Shown here: positions 43,061-51,367 of the stretch, in pieces | Position numbering within the stretch: the first letter of the stretch is position 1 | Layout: each line of letters begins with the position of its first letter | From: an uncultured Spirochaetaceae bacterium | GTDB lineage: Bacteria; Spirochaetota; Spirochaetia; Treponematales; Treponemataceae | Assembly (NCBI GenBank): GCA_902799665.1 | Contig: CADCBK010000014.1 | Location: 38,980 to 102,979 of the forward strand | Length of the DNA stretch: 64,000 nucleotides | Direction: 5' to 3' | Program-made: the position numbers and the translations under genes | The notes under the pieces: generated by a model | The model's database searches: none | Seen by the model: the letters and a program-made list of their open reading frames with translations, nothing else | Told to the model about the DNA's origin: nothing

Positions 43061-43903
43061 ATGAAAAAATTTTTGCTTTCCGCGCTCGTCCTTGCGGCGG
43101 GTTTTCTTGCTTTTGCCTACGACGACTCGCCTTTTATGAAGCCAAACGGAGCGCCCAAAAGCTACACCCAGACAGAATTCACGATAAGCACGAAATTCGG
43201 CGACTATTTTAGAACTCCCGCCGTAAAATACAAGCACACCTTCAACGAGGCCGGCCTTGAAATCGAGTCCGCCGAATACTCTGTCGCCGGACAGCTTGCC
43301 AGCAAAATCGTCTACGAATACGGCCCCGGCCAGCAAATCGCCTCGCAAAGCTGCTACGACGCCGACGGAAATCTCTTTTGGAAAGTCAGCGCCATTTTTG
43401 ACAAGAACGGAAAAAAGGCAGAAGAAAACGAGTACGACGCCAAAGGCGCCTTGCTGGGAAAGACAATCTACAAGTACGACGGCTCGGACTCCATCGACGA
43501 AACCTACTACAATTCCCGCGGCGACTTGATTTGGAAGAACACCTACAAGTACAACAGCGAGCAAAAGCTGATTGAAAACTGCTCGTATTTTTCAAACGGC
43601 GCCTTGGACGTAAAGAAAATCTACGTTTACACCAGCGACGGAAAGCTTTCTGAAATCAATTCCTACAACCACTTGAACGAGCAGGTCGCGCGCGAACAGA
43701 ACATTTACAACGCGGAAGGGCTTCTTGCAGAATACGCGGTTTACGGCTCGGACGGAAAGCGCCGCTCAAGGGTCTTTTACAAATACGACGCGAACAAAAA
43801 CGTCATAAAGCAAACCACTTACAACATCGCGCAAAAGTTCGGCAACACCGTAAACGAAATGGTAGGCCAGTCGGACTTTGACTACGAATACCCTAATCCG
43901 TAA
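43061..43903 (+). CDS. Exported protein with YD-like repeats, unknown function
   Basis: A 280-residue protein with a signal peptide (MKKFLLSALVLAAGFLAFA, then YDDS). From about residue 60 it is built of roughly 20-residue repeats containing Y-x-x-D/N-G-x-L (YDADGNLFWKVSAIF, FDKNGKKAEENEYDA, YNSRGDLIWKNTYKYN), a pattern related to YD/RHS or MORN-like beta-hairpin repeats. The ATG at 43061 has GGAG upstream; an ATG 12 bases earlier is less likely. The 3' end overlaps the convergent lipoprotein gene by 11 bases. Function unknown; a beta-solenoid envelope protein is inferred. Confidence 0.75.
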   Translation: MKKFLLSALVLAAGFLAFAYDDSPFMKPNGAPKSYTQTEFTISTKFGDYFRTPAVKYKHTFNEAGLEIESAEYSVAGQLASKIVYEYGPGQQIASQSCYDADGNLFWKVSAIFDKNGKKAEENEYDAKGALLGKTIYKYDGSDSIDETYYNSRGDLIWKNTYKYNSEQKLIENCSYFSNGALDVKKIYVYTSDGKLSEINSYNHLNEQVAREQNIYNAEGLLAEYAVYGSDGKRRSRVFYKYDANKNVIKQTTYNIAQKFGNTVNEMVGQSDFDYEYPNP

Positions 43904-44858
43904 AATACTTTGAAAATTGCGGCTCGGCGCGAACAAATTCCTGGGCCGCGATTTTGTAGTCAATCCAAGTTGAGCTGAACAAAACCTTAAAGCCTGGAAT
44001 GTAATACAAATCGGTCGGCGAAACTTTGTCGTAGGCCACGTTCCTGGCCTTAAAGAAGTCGTCGACTTTTTTCACGCACGTTTGCAAAACATAAGCCAAA
44101 TATGTTGAGCAAACAAAATGCTTTTGCTTTTTCGCGGAACTGATGTAGCCCTTCTTTAAATCGCGGCCTCCCAGCTTTGACTTTTCGCGCGGCATTTTCT
44201 TTCGCCTAAATCCTTCCACGCCGACAATCAAATTTTTTGTGGCCCAATACTTTACCTTTTGCTCGGCAAAGTCTTTTTCAAGCATTTTTTTCGCGGCTTC
44301 GTATTCTTCGGGCGTGACTTTTATCGCAAGCGTTGTCTGCGTGGACCTATAGGGATTGCAAAGCTTCATGTACAAATTTTCTTCGGGCAGCAGGCAGCTT
44401 TCCTTTTTCAAGTCCTTTCTTGAATACAGGGTCAAGCCGTAAAAGTCGTCCTCCAGCCCAAAGCCGATTGAAGAATGGCTTGCAAGCTCCGGGTTTGGGT
44501 CGGCCAAAATTATAAGGTTCTTCAGCATGTTCACGCTTGAAGCCTTGTTGTCGTAGTCTGGATAATACAAGCGCATGAAAATATACTCGCCGTCCAAAGC
44601 CTTGTCCCCGGCCTTTTGCGCAGCGGCTTGAGAGTCTTTCCGCTCGGCGGGATCCGAAAAATCCGCGTCGTAAATCTTAAAGAAATCGTCGCTGGCGTTT
44701 ATTTCCAAACCGTCGCTCATTATCTGCGTGCGCTCGTCCACAAATTTGGTGGAACGGCAGGAAGCGAACAAAGCGATAGATAGAAGCAGCGCGGCATGAA
44801 GCGCGCGCGGCGCTAAATTGGCGCCGCCATTTTTATGCATAAAAGTTTTCATATTCAT
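43893..44858 (-). CDS. Lipoprotein with permuted papain / NlpC-P60-like domain
   Basis: About 321 residues, starting at an ATG overlapping the purN stop (TAATG); ATG codons at 44864 and 44852 are alternatives. The lipobox is FASC. The central part describes a lipid- or polymer-handling cysteine-peptidase-like domain: a strand with HSSIGFGLEDDFYGL, and then KQKHFVCSTYLAYVLQTC near the C terminus, whose C-S-T-Y-L-A-Y pattern resembles the Cys-containing helix of circularly permuted NlpC/P60 (YiiX-like) proteins. HSSIG could supply the His. It terminates the purine operon, which is unexpected for a surface lipoprotein. The peptidase assignment is an inference. Confidence 0.6.
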   Translation of the reverse strand: MNMKTFMHKNGGANLAPRALHAALLLSIALFASCRSTKFVDERTQIMSDGLEINASDDFFKIYDADFSDPAERKDSQAAAQKAGDKALDGEYIFMRLYYPDYDNKASSVNMLKNLIILADPNPELASHSSIGFGLEDDFYGLTLYSRKDLKKESCLLPEENLYMKLCNPYRSTQTTLAIKVTPEEYEAAKKMLEKDFAEQKVKYWATKNLIVGVEGFRRKKMPREKSKLGGRDLKKGYISSAKKQKHFVCSTYLAYVLQTCVKKVDDFFKARNVAYDKVSPTDLYYIPGFKVLFSSTWIDYKIAAQEFVRAEPQFSKYFTD

Positions 44859-45481
44859 TAACATAGCGAAAGAAGGCCTTCGACAATCGCCTCGTGCTCC
44901 TTGGGAGCGATTCGGGCGTAAAGGCTTTCAACAGTGTCGCCCGGCATTACCGGGACTTTTTTTTGGACTAAAATTTTTCCGGTGTCGCAGCCTGAGTCAA
45001 CCAAGTGGACCGTGCAGCCGCTTTCCTTTTCGCCGGCGGCAAGAACGGCCTTGTGTACATTTTCGCCCCACATGCCCACTCCTCCGAATTTTGGAAGGAG
45101 CGCCGGATGCAAGTTGATTATGCGGCCAGAATATTCCTGCACAATGCCGCCGCTCAAAACGCTAAGGTAGCCGGCCAAGACGATTATGTCGGCCTTGCAT
45201 TCCTTGCAGGCCTCCAGCGTCGCGTCGCTAACTGCGAGCATTTTTTCTTCGCGGCTTAAGGCGGCGGCTTTTTCCTTTCCTAAAACGCTTACCGGGCTTT
45301 TTACCGCCGTCGGAATCCCGGCCGCCGCGGCGCGCTCCAAGGCGTAGGCGCTTTTTGTGTTGGAGACAACCAAAACAATTTTGTAAGGACAAGCGGCCGC
45401 CGACTTTTGGTAGTCAATCAAGGCCTGCAAATTAGTTCCGCCGCCAGACACCAAGACCGCGACGCGCTTAACTTCCGCCAT
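44858..45481 (-). CDS. purN: Phosphoribosylglycinamide formyltransferase
   Basis: A 207-residue folate-dependent GAR transformylase, third step of purine synthesis. VLVSGGGTNLQALIDY is the phosphate-binding N terminus, INLHPALLPKFGG holds the catalytic His, and HLVDSGCDTGKIL contains the catalytic Asp. It begins three bases after purM and is followed by an overlapping lipoprotein gene. All three catalytic elements are present. Confidence 0.94.
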   Translation of the reverse strand: MAEVKRVAVLVSGGGTNLQALIDYQKSAAACPYKIVLVVSNTKSAYALERAAAAGIPTAVKSPVSVLGKEKAAALSREEKMLAVSDATLEACKECKADIIVLAGYLSVLSGGIVQEYSGRIINLHPALLPKFGGVGMWGENVHKAVLAAGEKESGCTVHLVDSGCDTGKILVQKKVPVMPGDTVESLYARIAPKEHEAIVEGLLSLC

Positions 45482-45484
45482 TCC

Positions 45485-46576
45485 TTAGTCCTCAAACAAG
45501 AGAGCGTCTTTTTGGCTTTGGACGGGACCGGCGGCTTTTGCCACGCGGCCAATCTTGTAGGCCTTCATGTCCGGGATGCCGGGCTTTGAGTATTGGCTTG
45601 CGTTCTTGTTGAACATTTCGATTATCTTGTCCGCGTCCTTGTTGGCCACGGCAAGCACAAAGCCTATTCCCATGTTGAAGGTGTTGTAAACTTTTTCAAC
45701 GTCGGCGCCGCGCTTTATCAGCTCGCCAAAGACCGGCGGGATGTCCCAAGAGCCGCGGTTGATGACGGAAATCAACTGCTTTTGTCCGGCCTCGGCTTTT
45801 GGATACATTCGGGGAATGTTTTCGTAAAAGCCGCCGCCTGTAACGTGCACCATTCCGTGAACGCTCTTGCGGAATTTTTTAAGAACCTGCATGACAGGCT
45901 TTACGTAAATGCGCGTCGGCGTAAGCAAAACTTCACCGATTGTTTTTCCTGTTTCCTTTCCGTTCAATATGAAAGGCTCGTTAAAGTCCTTGACCAACTG
46001 GCGGACAAGAGAAAAGCCGTTTGAGTGGACGCCGGTAGAAGAAAGGCCAATAAGCGTGTCGCCTTCCTTGATGTCCTTTCCGGTAATCATTTCGTTTTTG
46101 TCGCCGACGCCTACGCCAAAGCCCGCAAGGTCGTACTTTCCAACGTCGTAAAAGCCCGGCATTTCGGCAGTCTCGCCGCCAAGCAAGGCGCAGCCGGTTT
46201 GAAGGCAGCCTTCCGCCACGCCCTTTACAAGTTCGGCGGCGACAGGGGCTTCAAGCTTTCCGCAAGCGACGTAATCCAAGAAGAACAAGGTTTGCACGCC
46301 AGAGCACAAAATGTCGTTCACGCTCATGGCCACGCAGTCGATTCCGACGGTGTCGTATTTTTTCATTTGAAAGGCGATGTCAAGCTTTGTGCCGACGCCG
46401 TCCGTTCCGCTTACCATGACAGGATTTTTTATTCCCTTGGGAACGGAGAACATTCCGTTAAAGCTTCCAAGGTCGCTGAGCAAGCCGGGAATGGCAGTTT
46501 GCTTCGCGTATTTTTTATACTCGCTTACCGCGCGGTATCCTTCCTCAACGTCAACGCCAGACTCTTTGTAATCCAT
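45485..46576 (-). CDS. purM: Phosphoribosylformylglycinamidine cyclo-ligase
   Basis: A 363-residue ATP-dependent AIR synthetase, fifth step of purine synthesis. MDYKESGVDVEEGYRAV is the standard N terminus; VSGTDGVGTKLDIAF is the P-loop-like ATP-binding segment, and GGETAEMPGFY and VHVTGGGFYENIPRM follow. The length is close to the family (about 345-350). A Shine-Dalgarno (AGGAGA) lies in the nine-base gap after purF. Confidence 0.95.
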   Translation of the reverse strand: MDYKESGVDVEEGYRAVSEYKKYAKQTAIPGLLSDLGSFNGMFSVPKGIKNPVMVSGTDGVGTKLDIAFQMKKYDTVGIDCVAMSVNDILCSGVQTLFFLDYVACGKLEAPVAAELVKGVAEGCLQTGCALLGGETAEMPGFYDVGKYDLAGFGVGVGDKNEMITGKDIKEGDTLIGLSSTGVHSNGFSLVRQLVKDFNEPFILNGKETGKTIGEVLLTPTRIYVKPVMQVLKKFRKSVHGMVHVTGGGFYENIPRMYPKAEAGQKQLISVINRGSWDIPPVFGELIKRGADVEKVYNTFNMGIGFVLAVANKDADKIIEMFNKNASQYSKPGIPDMKAYKIGRVAKAAGPVQSQKDALLFED

Positions 46577-46585
46577 ATTGTTCTC

Positions 46586-48043
46586 CTATTCGCTAATTTT
46601 TTTACCATTAAGTTCGCCGGGAACGCTCATCGGATATTCGCCGGTAAAGCAGCCCTTGCAGTAGCCAAAGTTTTCGGGGCTGCACGAGCGCAAGGCCTCC
46701 AGCATTCCCTCGACCGAAATAAAGGCCAAGGAATCCGCTCCGATTTCCTTGCGGATTTCGTCAACGTCGTGCGCGCTGGAAATAAGCTCGGCGCGGCTTG
46801 GCGTGTCGATTCCAAAGTAGCAAGGAAATTTCACCGGCGGGCTGGAAACCCTAAAGTGCACTTCCTTGGCGCCCGCGCGGCGCAAGATTTGGATCAAGCG
46901 GCGGCTGGTCGTTCCGCGAACGATTGAGTCGTCGATTACGACAACGCTCTTTCCGTCAAGCTCCGACTTAAGCGCGTTGAGTTTTACGTAAACCATGTTC
47001 TCGCGCTCTTTTTGCGTCGGCGCGATGAAAGTGCGGCCGATGTACTTGTTCTTTACAATCGCGTTTGAATAGGGAATGCCCGCCGCGCGCGCGTATCCGA
47101 TGGCCGCTCCCAAGCCGCTGTCAGGAACGCCCACGACGATGTCGGCCTTGACCGGGCTTTCCTTGGCGAGCGTCGCGCCCATTCTGTGCCGCGCCTCCTC
47201 GACAGAAATTCCGTCCATGACAGTGTCGGGACGCGCGAAGTAAACGTATTCAAAAATGCAGCTTCTCTTTGAAGTCTTTTCTCCAAACTCAAACGACAAA
47301 ACTCCGTCGTCGTTTATGATTACGATTTCGCCCGGAAGAATGTCGCGGACAAAAGTTCCGTTCACAGCGTCAATCGCGCAAGACTCGCTGGACAAAATCC
47401 AGCCCTTTCCGCCGTCAAGCTTTCCAAGGCAAAGGGGCCTGATGCCGTTTGGGTCGCGAGCGCCGACCAAACCGTTTTCGGTAAGGACGCAAAGCGCGAA
47501 CGAGCCTTTTATCATTTGGATTGTGTCGGTAAGCGCGCGCTCAAGGCCTTTTTTGTAGCTTTTCGCGATGAGCTTTACGATAACTTCTGTGTCGCTTGAG
47601 GAGTTGAATGTGCTTCCCGTTTCCTCAAGCATTTCGCGGAGCTGCTCGTAGTTGACCAGTTGGCCGTTGTGAGCGACGGCCACGCTTCCAAGCTTCATTT
47701 GGCTTACCATCGGCTGCGCGTTCTCCACGCCTTTTCCGCCGGCGGTGGAATAGCGCACGTGGCCTACCGCCGCGTAGCCCGAAAGATTTTTTATGTCGTC
47801 TTGGCTAAAAATGTCGCCGACAAGGCCAACGTCTTTTTTTACCTTGATTTCGTTTCCGTCGTAGACAGCGATTCCGGCGGATTCCTGTCCGCGGTGCTGC
47901 AAGGAGTAAAGGCCAAAGTAGCAAGTCGCGGCGGGATTAAGGTCTTTGGGAAGCTTTCCGTCCTCGCCCTTGTTTATGTAAACGCCGTAAACGCCGCACT
48001 CGTCATGCAGCTTGTCGTCAAAGTTCTCTTGCATTTGAATCAT
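46586..48043 (-). CDS. purF: Amidophosphoribosyltransferase
   Basis: A 485-residue glutamine PRPP amidotransferase, committed step of purine synthesis. The glutaminase nucleophile should be Cys16 in DECGVYGVY after propeptide removal. The PRPP-binding motif is VVVIDDSIVRGTTSRR. C-terminal cysteines (FPCYFG, GYCKGCFTG) match the [4Fe-4S] cluster of the Bacillus type, so oxygen-sensitive regulation is likely. The start overlaps the purE stop (ATGA), ensuring coupled translation. Confidence 0.95.
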   Translation of the reverse strand: MIQMQENFDDKLHDECGVYGVYINKGEDGKLPKDLNPAATCYFGLYSLQHRGQESAGIAVYDGNEIKVKKDVGLVGDIFSQDDIKNLSGYAAVGHVRYSTAGGKGVENAQPMVSQMKLGSVAVAHNGQLVNYEQLREMLEETGSTFNSSSDTEVIVKLIAKSYKKGLERALTDTIQMIKGSFALCVLTENGLVGARDPNGIRPLCLGKLDGGKGWILSSESCAIDAVNGTFVRDILPGEIVIINDDGVLSFEFGEKTSKRSCIFEYVYFARPDTVMDGISVEEARHRMGATLAKESPVKADIVVGVPDSGLGAAIGYARAAGIPYSNAIVKNKYIGRTFIAPTQKERENMVYVKLNALKSELDGKSVVVIDDSIVRGTTSRRLIQILRRAGAKEVHFRVSSPPVKFPCYFGIDTPSRAELISSAHDVDEIRKEIGADSLAFISVEGMLEALRSCSPENFGYCKGCFTGEYPMSVPGELNGKKISE

Positions 48044-48531
48044 AGCTCAATGTCCTTGGCGGCTTTCGCGTCGTCGGCCAATTTTTTTCTAAAGGCCAAA
48101 AGCTTTTCCTTTAGCTCAGGATATTTTATTGAAAGAATTTGAACGGCCAAATAAGCGGCGTTCTTTGCGTTTCCGATTCCGACTGTCGCCACGGGAATTT
48201 GCGGAGGCATTTGAACGATGGAAAGGAGCGCGTCCATTCCGCCCAAACCGTTGGACTTTTCCGACACGCACTCAAGCGGAACTCCGATTACAGGGAGCGT
48301 AGTCATTCCGGCCACAACGCCTGGAAGCGCCGCCGCCAAGCCTGCCCCGGCGATAATCACTTCAAAGCCGTCAGCCTCAACTTGGCTCACAGTCTGTCGC
48401 AAGAGCTCGCCGGCCCTGTGCGCGGAAATAACAAAAGCCTTGTATTCAACGCCAAATTCTTTCAATACGGCGGCGGCTTTTTTCATAGATTCTGTGTCGG
48501 ATTTTGACCCAAAAAAGATAGCGACTTTCAT
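48040..48531 (-). CDS. purE: N5-carboxyaminoimidazole ribonucleotide mutase (PurE)
   Basis: A 163-residue enzyme of purine synthesis, first gene of purE-purF-purM-purN. FFGSKSDTESM and ISAHRAGELL mark the substrate site with the catalytic His of SAHR. The later segment reads AGAGLAAALPGVVAG where the best known bacterial class I enzymes read AGAGGAAHLPG, so the second conserved His is Ala here. DALLSIVQMPPQIPVATVGIG is otherwise class I. No purK is visible in the window. A leaderless-type promoter precedes it. Confidence 0.92.
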   Translation of the reverse strand: MKVAIFFGSKSDTESMKKAAAVLKEFGVEYKAFVISAHRAGELLRQTVSQVEADGFEVIIAGAGLAAALPGVVAGMTTLPVIGVPLECVSEKSNGLGGMDALLSIVQMPPQIPVATVGIGNAKNAAYLAVQILSIKYPELKEKLLAFRKKLADDAKAAKDIEL

Positions 48532-48537
48532 AAAAAG

Positions 48538-48566
48538 ATACTATCAGATTTGGACTTTAAAATCAA
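48538..48566 (-). promoter_or_regulatory. Promoter of the pur operon, leaderless layout
   Basis: Minus-strand TTGATT (48561-48566), 17 bases, TAGTAT (48538-48543), then six bases to the purE ATG. No PurR-like palindrome or purine riboswitch is visible in the 118-base gap upstream. Confidence 0.55.
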
Positions 48567-48649
48567 GTACGGCTCCTCCCGTGTTTTTTGTAAGCAAAAC
48601 CACAACAGTATGCTCGAGCGGATTTCGCGCAAGCGCGGCGAGTTTCCGG

Positions 48650-49438
48650 TTACACGTACTGCTTGACCGAACCGGCCCAGATTTTCACCGACAGGCTGTT
48701 GGGAAGGTGGCGCTGGAGCCAGGCCACGACGCGGACGGCAAAGCGGTAAATCGAAACGGCCTTTCCGCGCCGCGCGTCTTTTATCGCCTTTGCGGCGACC
48801 TTGTCGGCGGTTACTATCAGCGGGAACTTTACCTTGACGCCGTTAAGCTTTTCGGGCAAAAGCGCGGTTTTAATCCAGCCAGGGCAAACGGCGGTGACTA
48901 CGATTCCCGACTCGCGAAGCTCTTCGCGAAGCGCGCGGGTGTAGCTGTAAACAAAGGCCTTTGTGGCCGCGTAAAGGTTCATGTAAGGAAGCGGGCTAAA
49001 GGCGGCCTGCGACGCAACGTTAACGATGCGGTCGCCGGCCTTCATGTATGGAACGCAAATGTTGCAAAGCGAGGCGATGGCCGCGCAATGCGTGTTCACG
49101 CTTGCGGAAAGCTCCTCGGTTGAAAAATTCTTTGACTCGCCAAAGCGGCCCACGCCGGCGTTGTTGATTAGCCAGCGGATTTGAAGCGCGGACTTTTTTT
49201 CTTCCGCCTTTAATTTGTCGCTGAGTTTTGAAAAGGATTTTATGTCGGACAAGTCCATTTTAAGCGGAACGATTTTCGCGCCAAAATCGGCCTTTAAGCC
49301 TTCAAGCTTTTCGACGTTGCGGCCAATCGCCCAGACTTCGTCAACGTCACCGATGACTTGCTTGACAAACTCTTTTCCAAGTCCGCCAGACGCTCCAGTA
49401 ATAATAGCGATGCTTTTTGCGCTTGCGCTGCCGCTCAT
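48650..49438 (-). CDS. Short-chain dehydrogenase/reductase
   Basis: A 262-residue classical SDR. The cofactor motif is TGASGGLG near residue 14, NNAG at 92-95, and the catalytic triad is Ser143, Tyr156, Lys160 (NVASQAAFS, then YAATK). AVCPGWIKT follows the active site. The arginine after the second Rossmann strand (AIGRN) favours NADPH. It resembles the DltE/acyl-reductase-like SDRs found in Gram-positives and spirochaetes, but the substrate cannot be given. It has a Shine-Dalgarno (GGGGGA) and its own promoter inside the end of the LysR gene. Confidence 0.88.
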   Translation of the reverse strand: MSGSASAKSIAIITGASGGLGKEFVKQVIGDVDEVWAIGRNVEKLEGLKADFGAKIVPLKMDLSDIKSFSKLSDKLKAEEKKSALQIRWLINNAGVGRFGESKNFSTEELSASVNTHCAAIASLCNICVPYMKAGDRIVNVASQAAFSPLPYMNLYAATKAFVYSYTRALREELRESGIVVTAVCPGWIKTALLPEKLNGVKVKFPLIVTADKVAAKAIKDARRGKAVSIYRFAVRVVAWLQRHLPNSLSVKIWAGSVKQYV

Positions 49439-49472
49439 TTTGATTCCCCCACCACTTTTTTAGATATAAGAA

Positions 49473-50405
49473 TTATTTTATCATTATAGCGCGAGTTTCA
49501 GAATTTGTCACGCTTTTTTTTTGCGCATCCCCTTCTATCACCATCTTTTCCAGGGCCTCGATTGGGGCGCCGATGCGCTTGTCTTTGCAAACAATAAGCT
49601 GGGAATAAATCTCAAAGTCGGCGCCATTCCAAGGAAGGCGCTTTGGTTTTTTTGCCTTGACCTCGGCGCGGGCGGCCATCTCGGGCATAAAGGCCACGCC
49701 CAGCTGGTTGATCGCAAACTGCTTTAGCACTTCTTTGCTGCTGGTTTCCAGCGCGACGCGGGGCGCGATTCCGGCGCGCTTTAGGTCTTCCAAAAGCATG
49801 CGCCTAAAGTTGCAGTTGTGCCCTGTAAGCAAAAGGGGAACGTCCGCAAGGTCTTTTTCGGTTACGCTCGCCTTCTTTGCAAGCGGATGGTTGGGGTTGG
49901 CGAAAAAGGCCAGCTCTTCGCGCTTTTTTTGCAAAAGCAAAAGGCCTTCCTCTTCTATAATCGGGTTTAGCGTGTAAACCAAATCCAAGGCGCCGTTTTT
50001 TAGCATTTGCGGAAAAGTGTCGTGGTTTATAAAAGAAATTTGTATGTCAACCTTGGGGTACTTTTTGCGGTACTTTAAAAGAATTTTTGGAAGAAGGTCG
50101 TAGCACATCGACTCGGAAACGCCAAGCTTTATGATTCCGCAAGGCTCCTTTGACGGCGGAACTTCCAAAAAAATTTCGCGCTTTAGCTGGAGCATTTTTT
50201 CGGCGTAGCCGCAAAGCTTTTCGCCTTCCGCGGTAAGGACGATGGACTTTCCAAGCCGCTCGAACAAGAGGCAGCCCAGCTCGTCTTCAAGTCCCTTTAT
50301 TTGCGCCGTGACGGTTGACTGCGCGTAGCCCAGAATGTTTCCCGCCGTGGTGAAGTTTTTTGTCTCCGCGATTTTCAAAAAGGTTTCAAGTTGAAAGATG
50401 TTCAT
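49473..50405 (-). CDS. LysR-family transcriptional regulator
   Basis: A 310-residue activator/repressor. The N-terminal winged helix-turn-helix is textbook (MNIFQLETFLKIAETKNFTT, AGNILGYAQSTVTAQIKGLE, residues 1-60), followed by a periplasmic-binding-like effector domain (LGVSESMCYDLLP, then LLTGHNCNFRRML). A Shine-Dalgarno (AGGAGG) precedes ATG. It is divergent from an ABC transporter operon, with a perfect 8-bp inverted repeat between them, so regulation of that transporter is the first hypothesis. The SDR gene follows on the same strand. Confidence 0.92.
   Translation of the reverse strand: MNIFQLETFLKIAETKNFTTAGNILGYAQSTVTAQIKGLEDELGCLLFERLGKSIVLTAEGEKLCGYAEKMLQLKREIFLEVPPSKEPCGIIKLGVSESMCYDLLPKILLKYRKKYPKVDIQISFINHDTFPQMLKNGALDLVYTLNPIIEEEGLLLLQKKREELAFFANPNHPLAKKASVTEKDLADVPLLLTGHNCNFRRMLLEDLKRAGIAPRVALETSSKEVLKQFAINQLGVAFMPEMAARAEVKAKKPKRLPWNGADFEIYSQLIVCKDKRIGAPIEALEKMVIEGDAQKKSVTNSETRAIMIK
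49483..49511 (-). promoter_or_regulatory. Promoter of the SDR gene within the lysR 3' end
   Basis: Minus-strand GTGACA (49506-49511), 17 bases and TATAAT (49483-49488), about 44 bases before the SDR ATG. It lies inside the last codons of the upstream lysR-type gene, so the SDR can be expressed separately. Confidence 0.65.
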
Positions 50406-50458
50406 TCCGCCTCCTTTGCGCCTAAAAATCTTGACAAGCCAAAAACTCTGGCCGCCCC

Positions 50459-50486
50459 AAAAGGCCGCCGCATTTTCGGCCTTTTT
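50459..50486. promoter_or_regulatory. Hairpin with U-tract in the lysR leader
   Basis: AAAAGGCC (50459-50466) pairs with GGCCTTTT (50478-50485), with a 5-T run after the stem on the plus strand. It lies between the lysR promoter and its ATG. On the minus strand it could attenuate the lysR message; on the plus strand it could stop incoming transcripts before the ABC operon. Confidence 0.5.
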
Positions 50487-50502
50487 ATCATTATATTTTT
50501 CG

Positions 50503-50522
50503 ATTATTCCATTCGGAATAAT
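50503..50522. promoter_or_regulatory. Likely LysR operator between lysR and the ABC operon
   Basis: ATTATTCC (50503-50510), spacer ATTC, and GGAATAAT (50515-50522) form a perfect 8-bp inverted repeat. It overlaps the putative -35 region of the lysR promoter (TATAAT on the minus strand just downstream) and lies about 60-80 bases before the ABC start codon, where a LysR protein normally binds. Confidence 0.6.
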
Positions 50523-50584
50523 TCATTTTACTAATTGTTAATTTTTCGCTATTATACAGAAAAACAAACGGAGGTTCAAGCAAA

Positions 50585-51367
50585 ATGAGCGTAATCGCAA
50601 ACAATTTGACAAAAATTTACAGGCTAAAGAAAAAATCCTTCAAGACCGCCGTGGACAAGGTTTCGTTCGAAATCCCGGACGGACAAATCACGGCCTTTGT
50701 AGGCCCCAACGGCGCCGGAAAGTCAACGACGATAAAAATGCTCACAGGCATTCTCACGCCAGACGGCGGAAGCGTCAGCATAAACGGCTTGGCCTACCCC
50801 AAGGACCGCAAAAGGATAATGCTAAAAATCGGAACGGTATTCGGACAAAAAAGCGTTTTGTGCTGGGACATTCCGGTCTTGGACACGCTAAAGCTCTTTA
50901 AAGACATGTACGGCGTTCCCGAGGCGGACTACAAGCGCAACATGGAAATGTTCACCGACATTCTTGGCCTTGACGAATTCATAAACCAGCCGCCGCGCCT
51001 TTTGAGCCTTGGCCAAAGAATGAAGGCCGACCTTGCGGCGTCGCTCCTCCACAACCCGGAGATTTTGTTCTTGGACGAACCGACAATCGGAATCGACGTT
51101 CTTTCCAAGGAACGAATCCGAAACTTTATTTTGCAAGTCAACAAGGAGCGAAAGACGACCGTCATTTTGACAACCCACGACGTTTCGGACATTGAAACGC
51201 TCTGCGAAAAAATGATGGTAATCGACAAGGGCGTTTTGCTTTACGACGGAAACTTGACGGAACTCAAGGCGCTGTACAAGACGACAGACCTTGAGGAAAT
51301 CATCAAGAAGATTTATTTGAACGGAATCATCAGACAGGGAGAAGAGGACAATGCGCAAGTATCTTGA
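50585..51367 (+). CDS. ABC transporter ATP-binding protein (ABC-2 exporter type)
   Basis: A 260-residue ATPase. Walker A is GPNGAGKST (residues 40-48), the signature is LSLGQRMKADLA, Walker B is ILFLDEPTIGID, and the switch His is in LTTHDVSDI. It belongs to the exporter-type ATPases that pair with two small ABC-2 permeases (COG4586 type). A Shine-Dalgarno (CGGAGG) precedes ATG, and the gene overlaps the first permease gene by 17 bases. The substrate is unknown; this three-gene layout is often linked to antibiotic, lipid or polysaccharide export. Confidence 0.93.
   Translation: MSVIANNLTKIYRLKKKSFKTAVDKVSFEIPDGQITAFVGPNGAGKSTTIKMLTGILTPDGGSVSINGLAYPKDRKRIMLKIGTVFGQKSVLCWDIPVLDTLKLFKDMYGVPEADYKRNMEMFTDILGLDEFINQPPRLLSLGQRMKADLAASLLHNPEILFLDEPTIGIDVLSKERIRNFILQVNKERKTTVILTTHDVSDIETLCEKMMVIDKGVLLYDGNLTELKALYKTTDLEEIIKKIYLNGIIRQGEEDNAQVS

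Noticed and set aside
46025..46927. 300-residue open frame antisense to purM/purF
   Set aside because: It runs across the opposite strand of two well-supported genes and has no recognisable motifs.
48218..49123. 301-residue open frame antisense to purE and the SDR
   Set aside because: It spans two unrelated genes on the other strand and a promoter region; composition is atypical.
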